Assembly (NCBI GenBank): GCA_964504025.1
Contig: CAZDCO010000003.1
Coordinates: 1-57,373 of the forward strand
DNA: 57,373 nucleotides
Origin: Scatosoma sp964504025
Lineage (GTDB): Bacteria; Bacillota; Clostridia; Christensenellales; Borkfalkiaceae
Direction of reading: 5' to 3'
Within the stretch, counting starts at the first letter, position 1. Each line of letters begins with the position of its first letter. Positions 49,745 to 57,373 of the stretch are shown in pieces. The notes beneath the pieces are model-generated. The model had not been told where the DNA came from and searched no databases. It saw only the letters and a list, made by a program, of their open reading frames with translations. Both the position numbers and the translations under genes were made by a program.

Positions 49745-52072
49745 ATGAAAAAGATCGTACCCGAATATTCGTTTTCGGCGGAACAATTAAATACGGTATC
49801 CACCTTGGCGAAGCGTATGGGTTTGACGGAGCAAATCACGCGCATATTATACGCGCGCGGCGTGGATACGGACGAAAAAATACGTCGGTTCATGCACCCG
49901 TCTAAGGATAATTTTCTTTCGCCTTTTTGCATGCGCGGTATGCGCGAAGCGGTCGATTTGATTACGCAAGCACGCGACGAGGAACGTACGGTTGCCGTCT
50001 TCGGCGACTACGACGCCGACGGCGTTTGCGCTTCCGCAATCATGTACCACGCCTTGAAGAAATTCGGGATCGAGGCGCACGTGTACGTACCCGAACGCGC
50101 GGACGGCTACGGCTTGTCCGTCGATATGATCGATCGCATTTTCGACGAGTGTAATCCCGAACTGTTCATCACGGTAGACTGCGGCATTTCCAACGCGAAA
50201 GAGGCGCAATATATCTACGAACTCGGTTCGGACATCGTCGTTACCGATCACCACGAGTTGCCCGAAACGCTGCCCGATTGTGTGATCGTCAACCCCAAAT
50301 TGAAGGACGATTATCCGTACGATAACCTTTGCGGTGCAGGCGTGGCGTTCAAGGTGGCGTGCGCGCTACTCGGTGAAGAAGCGTACGAATATTTAGACTT
50401 TGCGGCTTTGGCTACGGTGGCGGACAGCGTGCCGTTGCTCGGCGAGAACAGGGACATCGTAACGGAAGGTTTGAAAATTTTCAACGAGCGTATGCGTCCT
50501 TGCTTTGCAGGTTTGGTCGGGAAGGTGTACGACGGCATCACCGCGCAAACGCTTGCCTTTACGGTTGCGCCGCGCGTGAACGCCGCAGGCAGAATGGGGG
50601 ACGCGTACGCCGCCTTCCGGTTGTTTACCGCCGAAAGCGACGAGCAAATTTACGAATTATCGAATAAACTTTGCAACTATAACACGGAGCGGCAAAAGCG
50701 TTGCGACGAGCTGTACCTTTCCGCGAAAAAGAAGTTGTTGGAAAAAGGCGCGTACGGCAACGTCATTATGTTGTCGGACGAGAGCTGGAATTCTGGCTTT
50801 ATCGGGATCGTAGCGGCGCGGATCGCGGAGGAGTATAACCGTCCGACGTTGTTGTTCGTGCATAACGGCGATATGTTGAAGGGGAGCGCGCGCAGTATCG
50901 AAAGTGTCAATATTTTCAACGCGTTGCGGAATTGCTCGGAACATATCGAGGAGTTCGGCGGACACGCGCAGGCGGCAGGTATCAACGTCCGCGCGGATAA
51001 ATTCGACGACTTGGAAGCTGCACTCAACGCGGAGATCGGCAGGTGCTATACGCAGGAAGACTTCGAGCAACGGGTATACGTTTGCGAGGAGTTGCGTTCG
51101 GCGTTGCCCGATAAATTTGTCAAAGAGATTATGAGGTTAGAGCCGTACGGCGTGGGACATCGTCGTCCGTTGTTCTCCGTAACCGCAGGCGCGTGCGCGG
51201 CGAAACCGCTGAAATACGCCTCTCCGCACTTGGCGCTCCGTTGCAAGGGAATAGACCTCACCTATTTTTCGGGAAGCAAGCATTTGAAGATTATCGAAGG
51301 CGACGTGCAAAAGCAATTTGTTTTTGAAATTTCCGTATCGCGGTTCAAGGGACGGGAATACGTCAAGGGAATCGTACGGGAGTTGTTGTATGACGGCAGA
51401 ACGGGTAAGTCTACGGCGGATAGTATTTTCGCCAACGCGGTATCGCGGTGCAACGGCGAGGATACGCACGGGGAACGGGTAACGCTGTCGTTGGACGAAA
51501 CGCACGCCTTGATCGCGAAATTGCGCGAAGAATGTGCGTACGGCACCTGTTTGATTGCCTCCGATCGGCGTACGCTGCGCTTTTTTAACGAGTTAGACGA
51601 GCTGGGTTGCGACCTGTTCTATCCGTCCTCGCGGAATTTGGCGAACGCGTTGATCGTATCGCCTGCCGCAGACGCCGATCTGTCGGGCTATCGCAACTTC
51701 GTGTTCTTGGATACTCCCTCCGATTTTCACTTGACGGCGTTGACGGGGAAGAAGATATACGTCAACCGCGACGTATGCGGTTATAAAATGTTCGAAGCGT
51801 TGCCCGTGGCACGCGATCGACTGTTGGAAATTTTCTCCGCACTCCGCAAGAGCGTGAGTTGTTTACTCGGCGAAACGGCGGAAGAGTTGGCGTTCGCCTG
51901 CGACGGTTTGGGCTTTGACAAACGGGAGTTTATCTTTGCCGTGAGCGTCTTTGAAGAGCTTGGTTTGGTGGCGTTCGGCGACGGTAAATTGACCGTCTAT
52001 CGCGGCGTGAAAGCGGAGCTGACGGACTCCGTCGTGTATAGAAAGGTATGCGCCTTGCAAGAGGGCGAATAA
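49745..52072 (+). CDS. recJ: Single-stranded-DNA exonuclease RecJ
   Basis: RecJ is a 5'-3' ssDNA exonuclease for recombination and repair. The DHH phosphoesterase core has FGDYDADGVCASAIM near residue 88, TVDCGIS and TDHHELPE, and the DHHA1 part has FGGHAQAAGI near residue 405. An OB-fold region follows, then a C-terminal domain of about 250 residues as found in Firmicutes. The length of 775 residues is normal. The usual position before rel is kept. Confidence 0.95.
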   Translation: MKKIVPEYSFSAEQLNTVSTLAKRMGLTEQITRILYARGVDTDEKIRRFMHPSKDNFLSPFCMRGMREAVDLITQARDEERTVAVFGDYDADGVCASAIMYHALKKFGIEAHVYVPERADGYGLSVDMIDRIFDECNPELFITVDCGISNAKEAQYIYELGSDIVVTDHHELPETLPDCVIVNPKLKDDYPYDNLCGAGVAFKVACALLGEEAYEYLDFAALATVADSVPLLGENRDIVTEGLKIFNERMRPCFAGLVGKVYDGITAQTLAFTVAPRVNAAGRMGDAYAAFRLFTAESDEQIYELSNKLCNYNTERQKRCDELYLSAKKKLLEKGAYGNVIMLSDESWNSGFIGIVAARIAEEYNRPTLLFVHNGDMLKGSARSIESVNIFNALRNCSEHIEEFGGHAQAAGINVRADKFDDLEAALNAEIGRCYTQEDFEQRVYVCEELRSALPDKFVKEIMRLEPYGVGHRRPLFSVTAGACAAKPLKYASPHLALRCKGIDLTYFSGSKHLKIIEGDVQKQFVFEISVSRFKGREYVKGIVRELLYDGRTGKSTADSIFANAVSRCNGEDTHGERVTLSLDETHALIAKLREECAYGTCLIASDRRTLRFFNELDELGCDLFYPSSRNLANALIVSPAADADLSGYRNFVFLDTPSDFHLTALTGKKIYVNRDVCGYKMFEALPVARDRLLEIFSALRKSVSCLLGETAEELAFACDGLGFDKREFIFAVSVFEELGLVAFGDGKLTVYRGVKAELTDSVVYRKVCALQEGE

Positions 52073-52131
52073 TCGCAAATGGCGGCGGCGCGAACGGTTT
52101 TTGGGGATAAGTTTGGATAAGGAAGAGAATC

Positions 52132-54270
52132 ATGGAAAGCACCTTGCAAAAAATAAAAGAGAATTATAACGAGCAAGAAAGCGGCATGTTGCAACGCGCG
52201 TACGATTACGCGGCGACGGCGCACGCCAACCAAAAGCGCGCTTCGGGCGAGCCGTATTTTATCCACCCGTGCGAAGTGGCGAAAATTTTAATCGACTTGG
52301 GCTTGGACGCGGCGACGATTGCCGCGGCGTTGTTGCACGACGTAATCGAAGATACCGAATCGACGGAAGAGGATATTCGACGCGAATTCGGCGAAGAGGT
52401 GTTGGCACTCGTTTCCGGCGTTACGAAGTTGGAAAAGATCGTGTTCAAATCGCAAGAGGACGCGGACGCGGAGAACTTCCGTAAAATTTTCGTCGCCATG
52501 GCAAAGGACGTGCGCGTCATCATCATTAAGCTTGCCGACCGTTTGCATAATATGCGTTCGTTGAACTTTTTATCCTACGAACGGCAACAGCGTATGGCGA
52601 GCGAAACGCTGGAAATTTACGCGCCGCTTGCAGGGCGTTTGGGTATTTCCCAAATTAAGTGCGAATTAGAGGACTTGTGTTTGAAATACCTCGATCCCGA
52701 ATCGTACGAATATTTGGTGTATAACATCAGGGAAAAATTGTCCGAACGGCAAGAATTCGTCGCGCAGATCGTGGAAGAAATCAAGGGAATGATGCAACAG
52801 GACGGCGTGAGCGGCGAAGTGTTCGGTAGACCGAAGCATTTTTATTCGATCTATAAAAAGATGAAGAACAAGGGCAAGACGCTCGATCAAATCTACGACC
52901 TGTCGGCGGTGCGCGTCATCGTGAAAGACGTGCGCGAATGTTATACGGTACTCGGCGAGATCCACGAGCGTTGGAAACCGATCCCCGGTAGAATTAAAGA
53001 TTATATCGCCACGCCGAAGCCGAACAAGTATCAATCGCTGCATACGACGGTGATGACGAAGTTCGGACAACCTGTGGAAATTCAAATTCGTACCGAAGAA
53101 ATGCACCGCATTGCGGAATTTGGTATCGCGGCGCACTGGAAGTATAAAGAAGGGCGCACGGGCGAAGAGGACGGCAAGTTTGAAAACCGCCTCTCCTGGC
53201 TGCGCGAAGTGATGGAATGGCAGGGCGACTTGAAAGACTCGAAAGAGTTTATCAGTGCCTTGAAAACGGAATTATACAGCCACGAATTGTTGGTGTTTAC
53301 GCCGCGCGGCAAAGTCATTTCTCTGCCGCCCGAGGCAACGCCCGTCGATTTTGCGTACGCGATCCACTCGGAAGTGGGCAACCATTGCACGGGCGCGCGC
53401 GTAAACGCGAAGATCGTGCCGTTGAATACGACGCTCGAAGTGGGCGACGTGGTGGAAATTATCACTTCGCCGAACTCGAAAGGGCCGTCGAGAGATTGGT
53501 TAAAGTTTATCAAATCGTCGTCGGCAAAGGCGAAGATTAAGCAATTCTATAAGAACGAACTGAAAGAGGAAAATATCCGCGTCGGGCAGGCGAAGCTGGA
53601 AGAAGAGGCGAAAAAGCGCGGCTTTACGCTGTCTGCTTTGCTTACCGACGAGAGCTTTAAGCGTATTTCCGAACGGTTTTCTTTCGGCGAACGTGAGGAA
53701 ATGTTCGCGGCGGTCGGCTACGGCTCGGTATCCGTCAATCAAATTATTTTCAAATTGATTGATCATTACCGCAAGGAAACGCCGCTTGCCTTTGAAGTGC
53801 ATGCAGGCGACGGCGGCAATCGAACGCCGGGCGGCGTGCTCGTCAACGGGCAATCGGGTATGCTCGTGCGGTTCGCGGGTTGTTGTTCGCCCGTACCCGG
53901 CGACGCGATCGTGGGGTACACTTCGCGCGGGCGAGGCGTAGTCATTCACCGTTGTGATTGTCCGAATATCGCAGGCGTGGATCAGGCGCGGTTGTTGAGT
54001 GCGTCGTGGCGGATCGAAGCGGGCGCGAAACAGCGGTATAACGCGAATATCGCCATTCGGGCGGCGGATCAGGGCGCGGCGATTGCCGTTCTGTCCTTCG
54101 TGGTGGCGGACTTGAAATTATCGATTACCGCGATCAACGGGCGTATGGATAAAAACCGCGACGCGGTCTTGGAAGCGTCCGTATCCTTGTCGGATATTTC
54201 CGAAGTCGATTTACTGATCAAGAAAATGCAAGCGGATAAGAGGATATACGAAGTACACCGCATAACTTAA
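52132..54270 (+). CDS. rel: Bifunctional (p)ppGpp synthetase/hydrolase Rel
   Basis: Rel controls the stringent response by making and degrading (p)ppGpp. The HD hydrolase motifs are intact (FIHPCEVAKIL and LLHDVIEDT, residues 40-80). The synthetase domain has FYSIYKKMKNKGKT, DLSAVRVIV and AEFGIAAHWKYKEG at about 240-345. A TGS domain (VFTPRGKVISLPPEATPVD, from residue 387), a zinc-finger region (CCSPVPGD, HRCDCPN) and a C-terminal ACT domain follow. At 712 residues it is a standard long RSH. AAGGAAGAG precedes the ATG. Confidence 0.96.
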   Translation: MESTLQKIKENYNEQESGMLQRAYDYAATAHANQKRASGEPYFIHPCEVAKILIDLGLDAATIAAALLHDVIEDTESTEEDIRREFGEEVLALVSGVTKLEKIVFKSQEDADAENFRKIFVAMAKDVRVIIIKLADRLHNMRSLNFLSYERQQRMASETLEIYAPLAGRLGISQIKCELEDLCLKYLDPESYEYLVYNIREKLSERQEFVAQIVEEIKGMMQQDGVSGEVFGRPKHFYSIYKKMKNKGKTLDQIYDLSAVRVIVKDVRECYTVLGEIHERWKPIPGRIKDYIATPKPNKYQSLHTTVMTKFGQPVEIQIRTEEMHRIAEFGIAAHWKYKEGRTGEEDGKFENRLSWLREVMEWQGDLKDSKEFISALKTELYSHELLVFTPRGKVISLPPEATPVDFAYAIHSEVGNHCTGARVNAKIVPLNTTLEVGDVVEIITSPNSKGPSRDWLKFIKSSSAKAKIKQFYKNELKEENIRVGQAKLEEEAKKRGFTLSALLTDESFKRISERFSFGEREEMFAAVGYGSVSVNQIIFKLIDHYRKETPLAFEVHAGDGGNRTPGGVLVNGQSGMLVRFAGCCSPVPGDAIVGYTSRGRGVVIHRCDCPNIAGVDQARLLSASWRIEAGAKQRYNANIAIRAADQGAAIAVLSFVVADLKLSITAINGRMDKNRDAVLEASVSLSDISEVDLLIKKMQADKRIYEVHRIT

Positions 54271-54274
54271 ACGG

Positions 54275-54380
54275 GTAAAGGCGTTGATTTGCGGCGCATT
54301 TCTTCGTCGCGTTTCGGTCGCGTACTTCCGTGTACGCTCCCTCAACGCTCCTTGAACTGCTTGCAACTGAACGCTTTTAC
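54275..54380. other. Structured element after rel
   Basis: GTAAAGGCGTTGATTTGC (54275-54292) is largely complementary to GCAACTGAACGCTTTTAC (54363-54380), about 14 of 18 positions, enclosing about 70 bases. It could be a terminator-like long hairpin or a small mobile repeat. No U-tract follows. Confidence 0.5.
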
Positions 54381-54444
54381 TTCGGGAAAAGTTTGTTGAG
54401 TGGTACAACGGCGGAAAACGCGAACAAAAAGTGAAACGGTATAT

Positions 54445-54603
54445 CCCAACATTATTGTTGTTCTCGCACGTTTTTTCTTTTTGTCATTGCGAGGAGCTTT
54501 GCGACGAAGTAATCTCTTGCCGTTTTTTCGAAAACGAGGTTGCCACGCCTACGGCTCGCAATGACGATAAAGAACGAGATTGTCGCGCTACGCTCGCAAC
54601 GAC
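54445..54603. repeat. Palindromic intergenic repeat, copy F, with leader motif
   Basis: A variant of the dispersed 18-mer (CCCAACATTATTGTTGTTC, 54445-54463), a T-rich run, then GTCATTGCGAGGAG at 54483 with CTCGCAATGAC ends near 54554 and again near 54603. The same leader-plus-palindrome order occurs at 19225-19343 and 19475-19595, so the mobile or duplicated unit is longer than the palindrome alone. Confidence 0.75.
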
Positions 54604-54650
54604 GGGCGACGGTTACGCAACTCAAAAATCTATCAAAAGAGGCAAACGCT

Positions 54651-55268
54651 ATGAAAATATACACCGTCCATCCGCACTTATTCGGGGCGAACACCTACCT
54701 CGTTACGGCGGACGACCGAACGGCGATCGTCGTCGATCCTGCGCAACCGCGCGTGGCGGCGGAAGCGGTAAAACGAGGTTTATTGCCCGTATGCGTGCTG
54801 CTCACCCATTGTCATTTCGATCACGTCGGCGGCGTGGAAGCGTTGCGCGCGCAGGGCGCGAAAGTGCTTTGTTCGGCGGAGGAAAAACCGTTGACTTGCA
54901 CGCAGGCGGATATGTCGCACGCGTTCGGCGCACCGCAAGCGCAGTACGCGGTGGACGACGTGTTCGCGGACGGCGAAGAAAAAAATGTATGCGGAATACG
55001 CGTGCGCGCGATCCTGACTCCCGGACACACCAAGGGTAGCGTATGCTATCTCTTCGAGCACGGAAACGAGCGCGCGCTTTTCACGGGCGATACGCTTTTT
55101 GCAGGCAACGTGGGGCGGTGCGATTTGTTGACGGGTAGCACGGAGGACTTGCGTTGCAGTTTACGGAAATTGTCGGCGTTGCCCGATATAGATGTGTACC
55201 CGGGACACGGCGAACGCACGACGCTTGCCGAGGAAAAACGAACGAATCCCTTTTTACAGGATATATGA
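54651..55268 (+). CDS. MBL-fold metallo-hydrolase (glyoxalase II-like)
   Basis: A 205-residue metallo-beta-lactamase-fold hydrolase. The zinc motif THCHFDHVGG (HxHxDH) is near residue 54, with further ligands in LTPGHTKGSVCYL, FTGDTLFAGNVGRCD and YPGHGERTTLAEE. This layout matches the small YcbL-like glyoxalase II group that sits next to rel and hemZ in many Clostridia. The exact substrate is unknown. AGAGG precedes ATG 54651, and hemZ starts two bases after its stop. Confidence 0.88.
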   Translation: MKIYTVHPHLFGANTYLVTADDRTAIVVDPAQPRVAAEAVKRGLLPVCVLLTHCHFDHVGGVEALRAQGAKVLCSAEEKPLTCTQADMSHAFGAPQAQYAVDDVFADGEEKNVCGIRVRAILTPGHTKGSVCYLFEHGNERALFTGDTLFAGNVGRCDLLTGSTEDLRCSLRKLSALPDIDVYPGHGERTTLAEEKRTNPFLQDI

Positions 55269-55269
55269 T

Positions 55270-56646
55270 ATGTTGACGACGAATTGTTCTTTTTTGGAAA
55301 ACGAATTGTTAGACGCGGCGCGGCTGTTCAAAACGCAGCCGCAAACGATTGTACACGACTTCCGATACGAAGAGGGCGTTTTTTTTAACGACTTTACAGT
55401 AGACGGGCGTTCCTTTTCGTTCGTAGATAGGGGGCAGGTATGCGACGAATTGCAATTTAAGCGGCTGGAACGCCGCTTTGCAAAACTCCGGTTGTACGAA
55501 ATTTTAAGCGAAACGTACGGGCAAAAGATGCCGTGGGGCGCGTTGACGGGGATTCGCCCGACGAAGCTTGCCTATCAGGAAAGGGAAAACGGACACGATT
55601 TTGCCGATTTATTCCGCACTATGCACGTCAGCGAGGAGAATATCCGCTTGGTGCGCGCCGTGCTGGAAACGCAAGAGGGCATTTACGAGAAACGGGACGG
55701 CAACACCGACTTTTTCATTTCCCTGCCCTTTTGTCCGTCGAAATGCGCCTATTGCTCCTTCATCACCGCGCCGATCGAAAAGACGCGCGCCTTCGTACCC
55801 GATTATCTTTCCTGCTTGGAAAAGGAAATCGCCGCGGCGGCGGACGAGGTGGGGCGTTTGCGCAGCGTGTACGTCGGTGGCGGTACGCCCTTTGCGTTGG
55901 AAACGGCGGACTTGCGCCGCGTGTTACAGGCGACCGCGCCTTTGATCGAGCGGTTTAACCCGAACGTGGAATACACCGTCGAGGCAGGCAGACCGGACGT
56001 ATTCACCGACGAAAAACTCCGCTTGTTAAAGGACTTCGGCGTCAATCGAATTTGTATCAATCCGCAAACCTTTTCGGACGAAACGCTGCGCGCGATCGGA
56101 CGGAAGCATACGGTGGCGAACTTCTATAACGCCTACGCCTTGTCCGAGAAATACGGCTTTATCGTCAACGTCGATTTGATCGCAGGCTTGGAGGGGGAAA
56201 CGCCCGACGGCTTTGCGCGCGGCGTGGAACTTGCCGCGCAGACGGGCGCGGACAACATCACCGTGCATTGCCTGTCCTTGAAATCGGGCGCGAAACTCAA
56301 AGAGCAAACGTCGTATATCGAAAACGCAGCCGTCTCCGAAATGATTGCTTCGTCGCGAGAAATTTTATCGCGCGAGGGGTACTTGCCCTATTATATGTAC
56401 CGTCAAAAATATCAAGCGGGCAACAACGAAAACGTCGGTTGGACGAAACGGGGCAAGGCGTGCGTGTATAACGTGGACGTCATGGAAGAAACGGCGGACA
56501 ATTTGGCGGTGGGCGCGAACGCCGTATCCAAACGGGTATATACGCAAAGCGGTTTGATCACGCGCCTCGCTTCCCAAAAAGATTTACCGACGTATATCGA
56601 AAAAGTGGACGAGATTATCGAGAAAAAACGTAATTTTTTCAAATAA
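55270..56646 (+). CDS. hemZ: Coproporphyrinogen dehydrogenase HemZ
   Basis: HemZ is a HemN-like radical SAM enzyme family that oxidises coproporphyrinogen anaerobically, though activity varies. The cluster motif is Cys155-x3-Cys159-x2-Cys162 in CPSKCAYC, followed by SVYVGGGTPFAL and VNVDLIAGLEGE. The N-terminal HemZ-specific domain has MPWGALTGIRPTKLAY. ATG 55270 lies two bases after the MBL stop; 458 residues. Part of the N-terminal domain is encoded by a copy of the GGCAGGTATGCG motif at 55432. No other heme genes are in the window. Confidence 0.92.
   Translation: MLTTNCSFLENELLDAARLFKTQPQTIVHDFRYEEGVFFNDFTVDGRSFSFVDRGQVCDELQFKRLERRFAKLRLYEILSETYGQKMPWGALTGIRPTKLAYQERENGHDFADLFRTMHVSEENIRLVRAVLETQEGIYEKRDGNTDFFISLPFCPSKCAYCSFITAPIEKTRAFVPDYLSCLEKEIAAAADEVGRLRSVYVGGGTPFALETADLRRVLQATAPLIERFNPNVEYTVEAGRPDVFTDEKLRLLKDFGVNRICINPQTFSDETLRAIGRKHTVANFYNAYALSEKYGFIVNVDLIAGLEGETPDGFARGVELAAQTGADNITVHCLSLKSGAKLKEQTSYIENAAVSEMIASSREILSREGYLPYYMYRQKYQAGNNENVGWTKRGKACVYNVDVMEETADNLAVGANAVSKRVYTQSGLITRLASQKDLPTYIEKVDEIIEKKRNFFK
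55431..55444 (+). repeat. Dispersed motif GGGGCAGGTATGCG inside hemZ
   Basis: The copy lies in codons 54-59 of hemZ (RGQVCDE region) and shares 13 bases with the intergenic motif core. Confidence 0.55.
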
Positions 56647-56680
56647 AACGAAAAAATCGCGAAAAATCGTGAAAAATCAA

Positions 56681-56709
56681 TTTACATTCCGTTCGGAATA
56701 TGCTAAAAT
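56681..56709 (+). promoter_or_regulatory. Promoter of rpsO
   Basis: TTTACA (56681-56686), 17-bp spacer, TAAAAT (56704-56709). The following leader can form a TACGC/GCGTA stem before the ribosome binding site, possibly an S15 autoregulatory leader, but I cannot confirm this. Confidence 0.7.
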
Positions 56710-56793
56710 ATTAATAACGTACGCTACGAGAAACGAATCTCCACGTTCCCCTTGGCGTATCGGGTTAATCAATTCCATAGGAGGATAAAAGAA

Positions 56794-57048
56794 ATGGAAA
56801 AGAACGAAATTATCACTAAATTTGCAACGCACGAAGGCGACACCGGTTCGCCCGAAGTTCAAATCGCTTTGTTGACCGATCGTATCAATCACCTCAACGA
56901 GCATTTGAAGGAACACAAGCATGACAACCACTCCCGTCGCGGCCTTTTGAAGATGGTCGGTAAGCGTCGTGGTTTGCTCGACTATCTGAAAGAAAAAGAT
57001 ATCGCAAGATACAGAGCAATCATCGAAGCTTTGGGTTTGAGAAAGTAA
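56794..57048 (+). CDS. rpsO: Ribosomal protein uS15
   Basis: uS15 binds the central domain of 16S rRNA. The sequence shows GDTGSPEVQIALLTDRINHL, HKHDNHSRRGLLKMVGKRR and YRAIIEALGLRK. AGGAGG at 56779-56784 supports the ATG at 56794, giving 84 residues; an upstream open stretch is leader. rpsO-pnp is the conserved order. Confidence 0.97.
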   Translation: MEKNEIITKFATHEGDTGSPEVQIALLTDRINHLNEHLKEHKHDNHSRRGLLKMVGKRRGLLDYLKEKDIARYRAIIEALGLRK

Positions 57049-57059
57049 TGCAAGCGCGA

Positions 57060-57091
57060 GGGCGGGTTTGTTTAACTCCGCCCTTTTTTAT
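57060..57091 (+). terminator. Intrinsic terminator after rpsO
   Basis: GGGCGG (57060-57065) pairs with CCGCCC (57078-57083), followed by TTTTTTA. Confidence 0.85.
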
Positions 57092-57109
57092 AGGAAAACG
57101 CAGGGCGCG

Positions 57110-57163
57110 GACAAGCCTCGGCATAGGCGAAGCCGTGCGCGTGATTCATATCCACCGCTTGTC
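57110..57163 (+). promoter_or_regulatory. Hairpin in the pnp leader
   Basis: GACAAGC (57110-57116) pairs with GCTTGTC (57157-57163), with an inner CGGC/GCCG stem. pnp leaders are processed by RNase III and autoregulated in other bacteria, so a similar role is possible. Confidence 0.5.
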
Positions 57164-57224
57164 GTCGGGCGACGCTGGCGGCCAAGAACAAAAAAAGAAT
57201 TATTAGACAAGGAGAATGACAACA

Positions 57225-57373
57225 ATGCCACTTTTAGAAAACAGCAGAGTATTCAAAACGGACTATGCAGGGAGAGAATTGATCGTAGAAATCGGTAAAT
57301 ACGCGGAGCAAGCGAACGGCGCGTGCTTGGTACGCTGTGGGGACACGGCGGTGCACGTATCGGTATGTATGTC
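57225..57373 (+). CDS. pnp: Polyribonucleotide nucleotidyltransferase, 5' part
   Basis: PNPase degrades RNA phosphorolytically. Only the first 49 codons are in the window: after MPLLENSR the sequence VFKTDYAGRELIVEIGKYA and VRCGDTAVHVSV matches the first RNase PH domain. AAGGAGA lies upstream of the ATG. The gene runs off the right edge. Confidence 0.9.
   Translation, partial: MPLLENSRVFKTDYAGRELIVEIGKYAEQANGACLVRCGDTAVHVSVCM

Noticed and set aside
57068..57298. Open frame between rpsO and pnp
   Set aside because: It runs through the rpsO terminator and pnp leader and is out of frame with pnp.

Overview
The window is about 57 kb of bacterial chromosome from a Gram-positive, Clostridia-type anaerobe. 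The evidence is a SCIFF peptide with its radical SAM maturase inside a tgt-yajC-scfA-scfB-secD-secF-recJ-rel-hemZ block, plus trmFO-hslVU, a rubrerythrin, a Na+-pump decarboxylase beta subunit, and strong TTGACA/TATAAT promoters with AGGAGG-like ribosome binding sites. Coding DNA is moderately GC-rich with many CG-rich codons. My inference is an uncultured Christensenellales-like gut lineage; the family assignment is a guess. I saw no rRNA, tRNA, CRISPR array, prophage or insertion sequence with a transposase.

Layout. 1-6859: tsf, pyrH, frr, uppS, cdsA, dxr, rseP (translation, UMP kinase, envelope lipid and isoprenoid synthesis). 6860-10151: a probable Fic-family gene remnant, then ylxM-ffh-rpsP-khpA-rimM. 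10148-18397: an accessory stretch sitting where trmD would be expected between rimM and rplS. It holds a TPP-riboswitch-controlled thiamine transporter (thiT), a YfbR-like nucleotidase, a trypsin/PDZ lipoprotein, a degenerate FtsK-like protein with mutY and a flavoprotein, a CDF metal transporter and oadB/oadG. 18533-19007: rplS with a structured leader. 19008-19847: a repeat-rich gap. 19848-29454: yifB/comM, a dprA-like gene, topA, trmFO, hslV, hslU, hisS, trxA. 29606-38647: rubrerythrin, cardiolipin synthase, clpB and a YhaO/YhaN-like nuclease/ATPase pair. 38977-42923: a heterodimeric ABC exporter whose second subunit carries a perfect in-frame 138-bp tandem duplication. 43040-56646: the tgt to hemZ block with SCIFF and a very divergent SecD/SecF pair. 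56794-57373: rpsO and the start of pnp.

Most genes are housekeeping and run on the plus strand in tight, often overlapping operons. The noncoding DNA is unusual. The larger gaps (before pyrH, yifB, clpB, the ABC pair and the MBL gene) hold one family of palindromic repeats with GTCATTGCGAG/CTCGCAATGAC ends. Two further short dispersed motifs occur: GGCAGGTATGCG, partly inside genes, and TTCCAACGTTATCGTTGT. Several genes usually found beside these islands are absent from the window (trmD; rnhB and rbgA-type genes after rplS; ispG and polC after rseP; ftsY beside ylxM-ffh), so the region is a set of conserved islands joined at repeat-rich or accessory junctions.

The items most worth a second look are the ABC exporter duplication, the degenerate SecDF pair, the Walker-A-less FtsK-like protein coupled to mutY, the dispersed GGCAGGTATGCG motif, and the thiT insertion in place of trmD.
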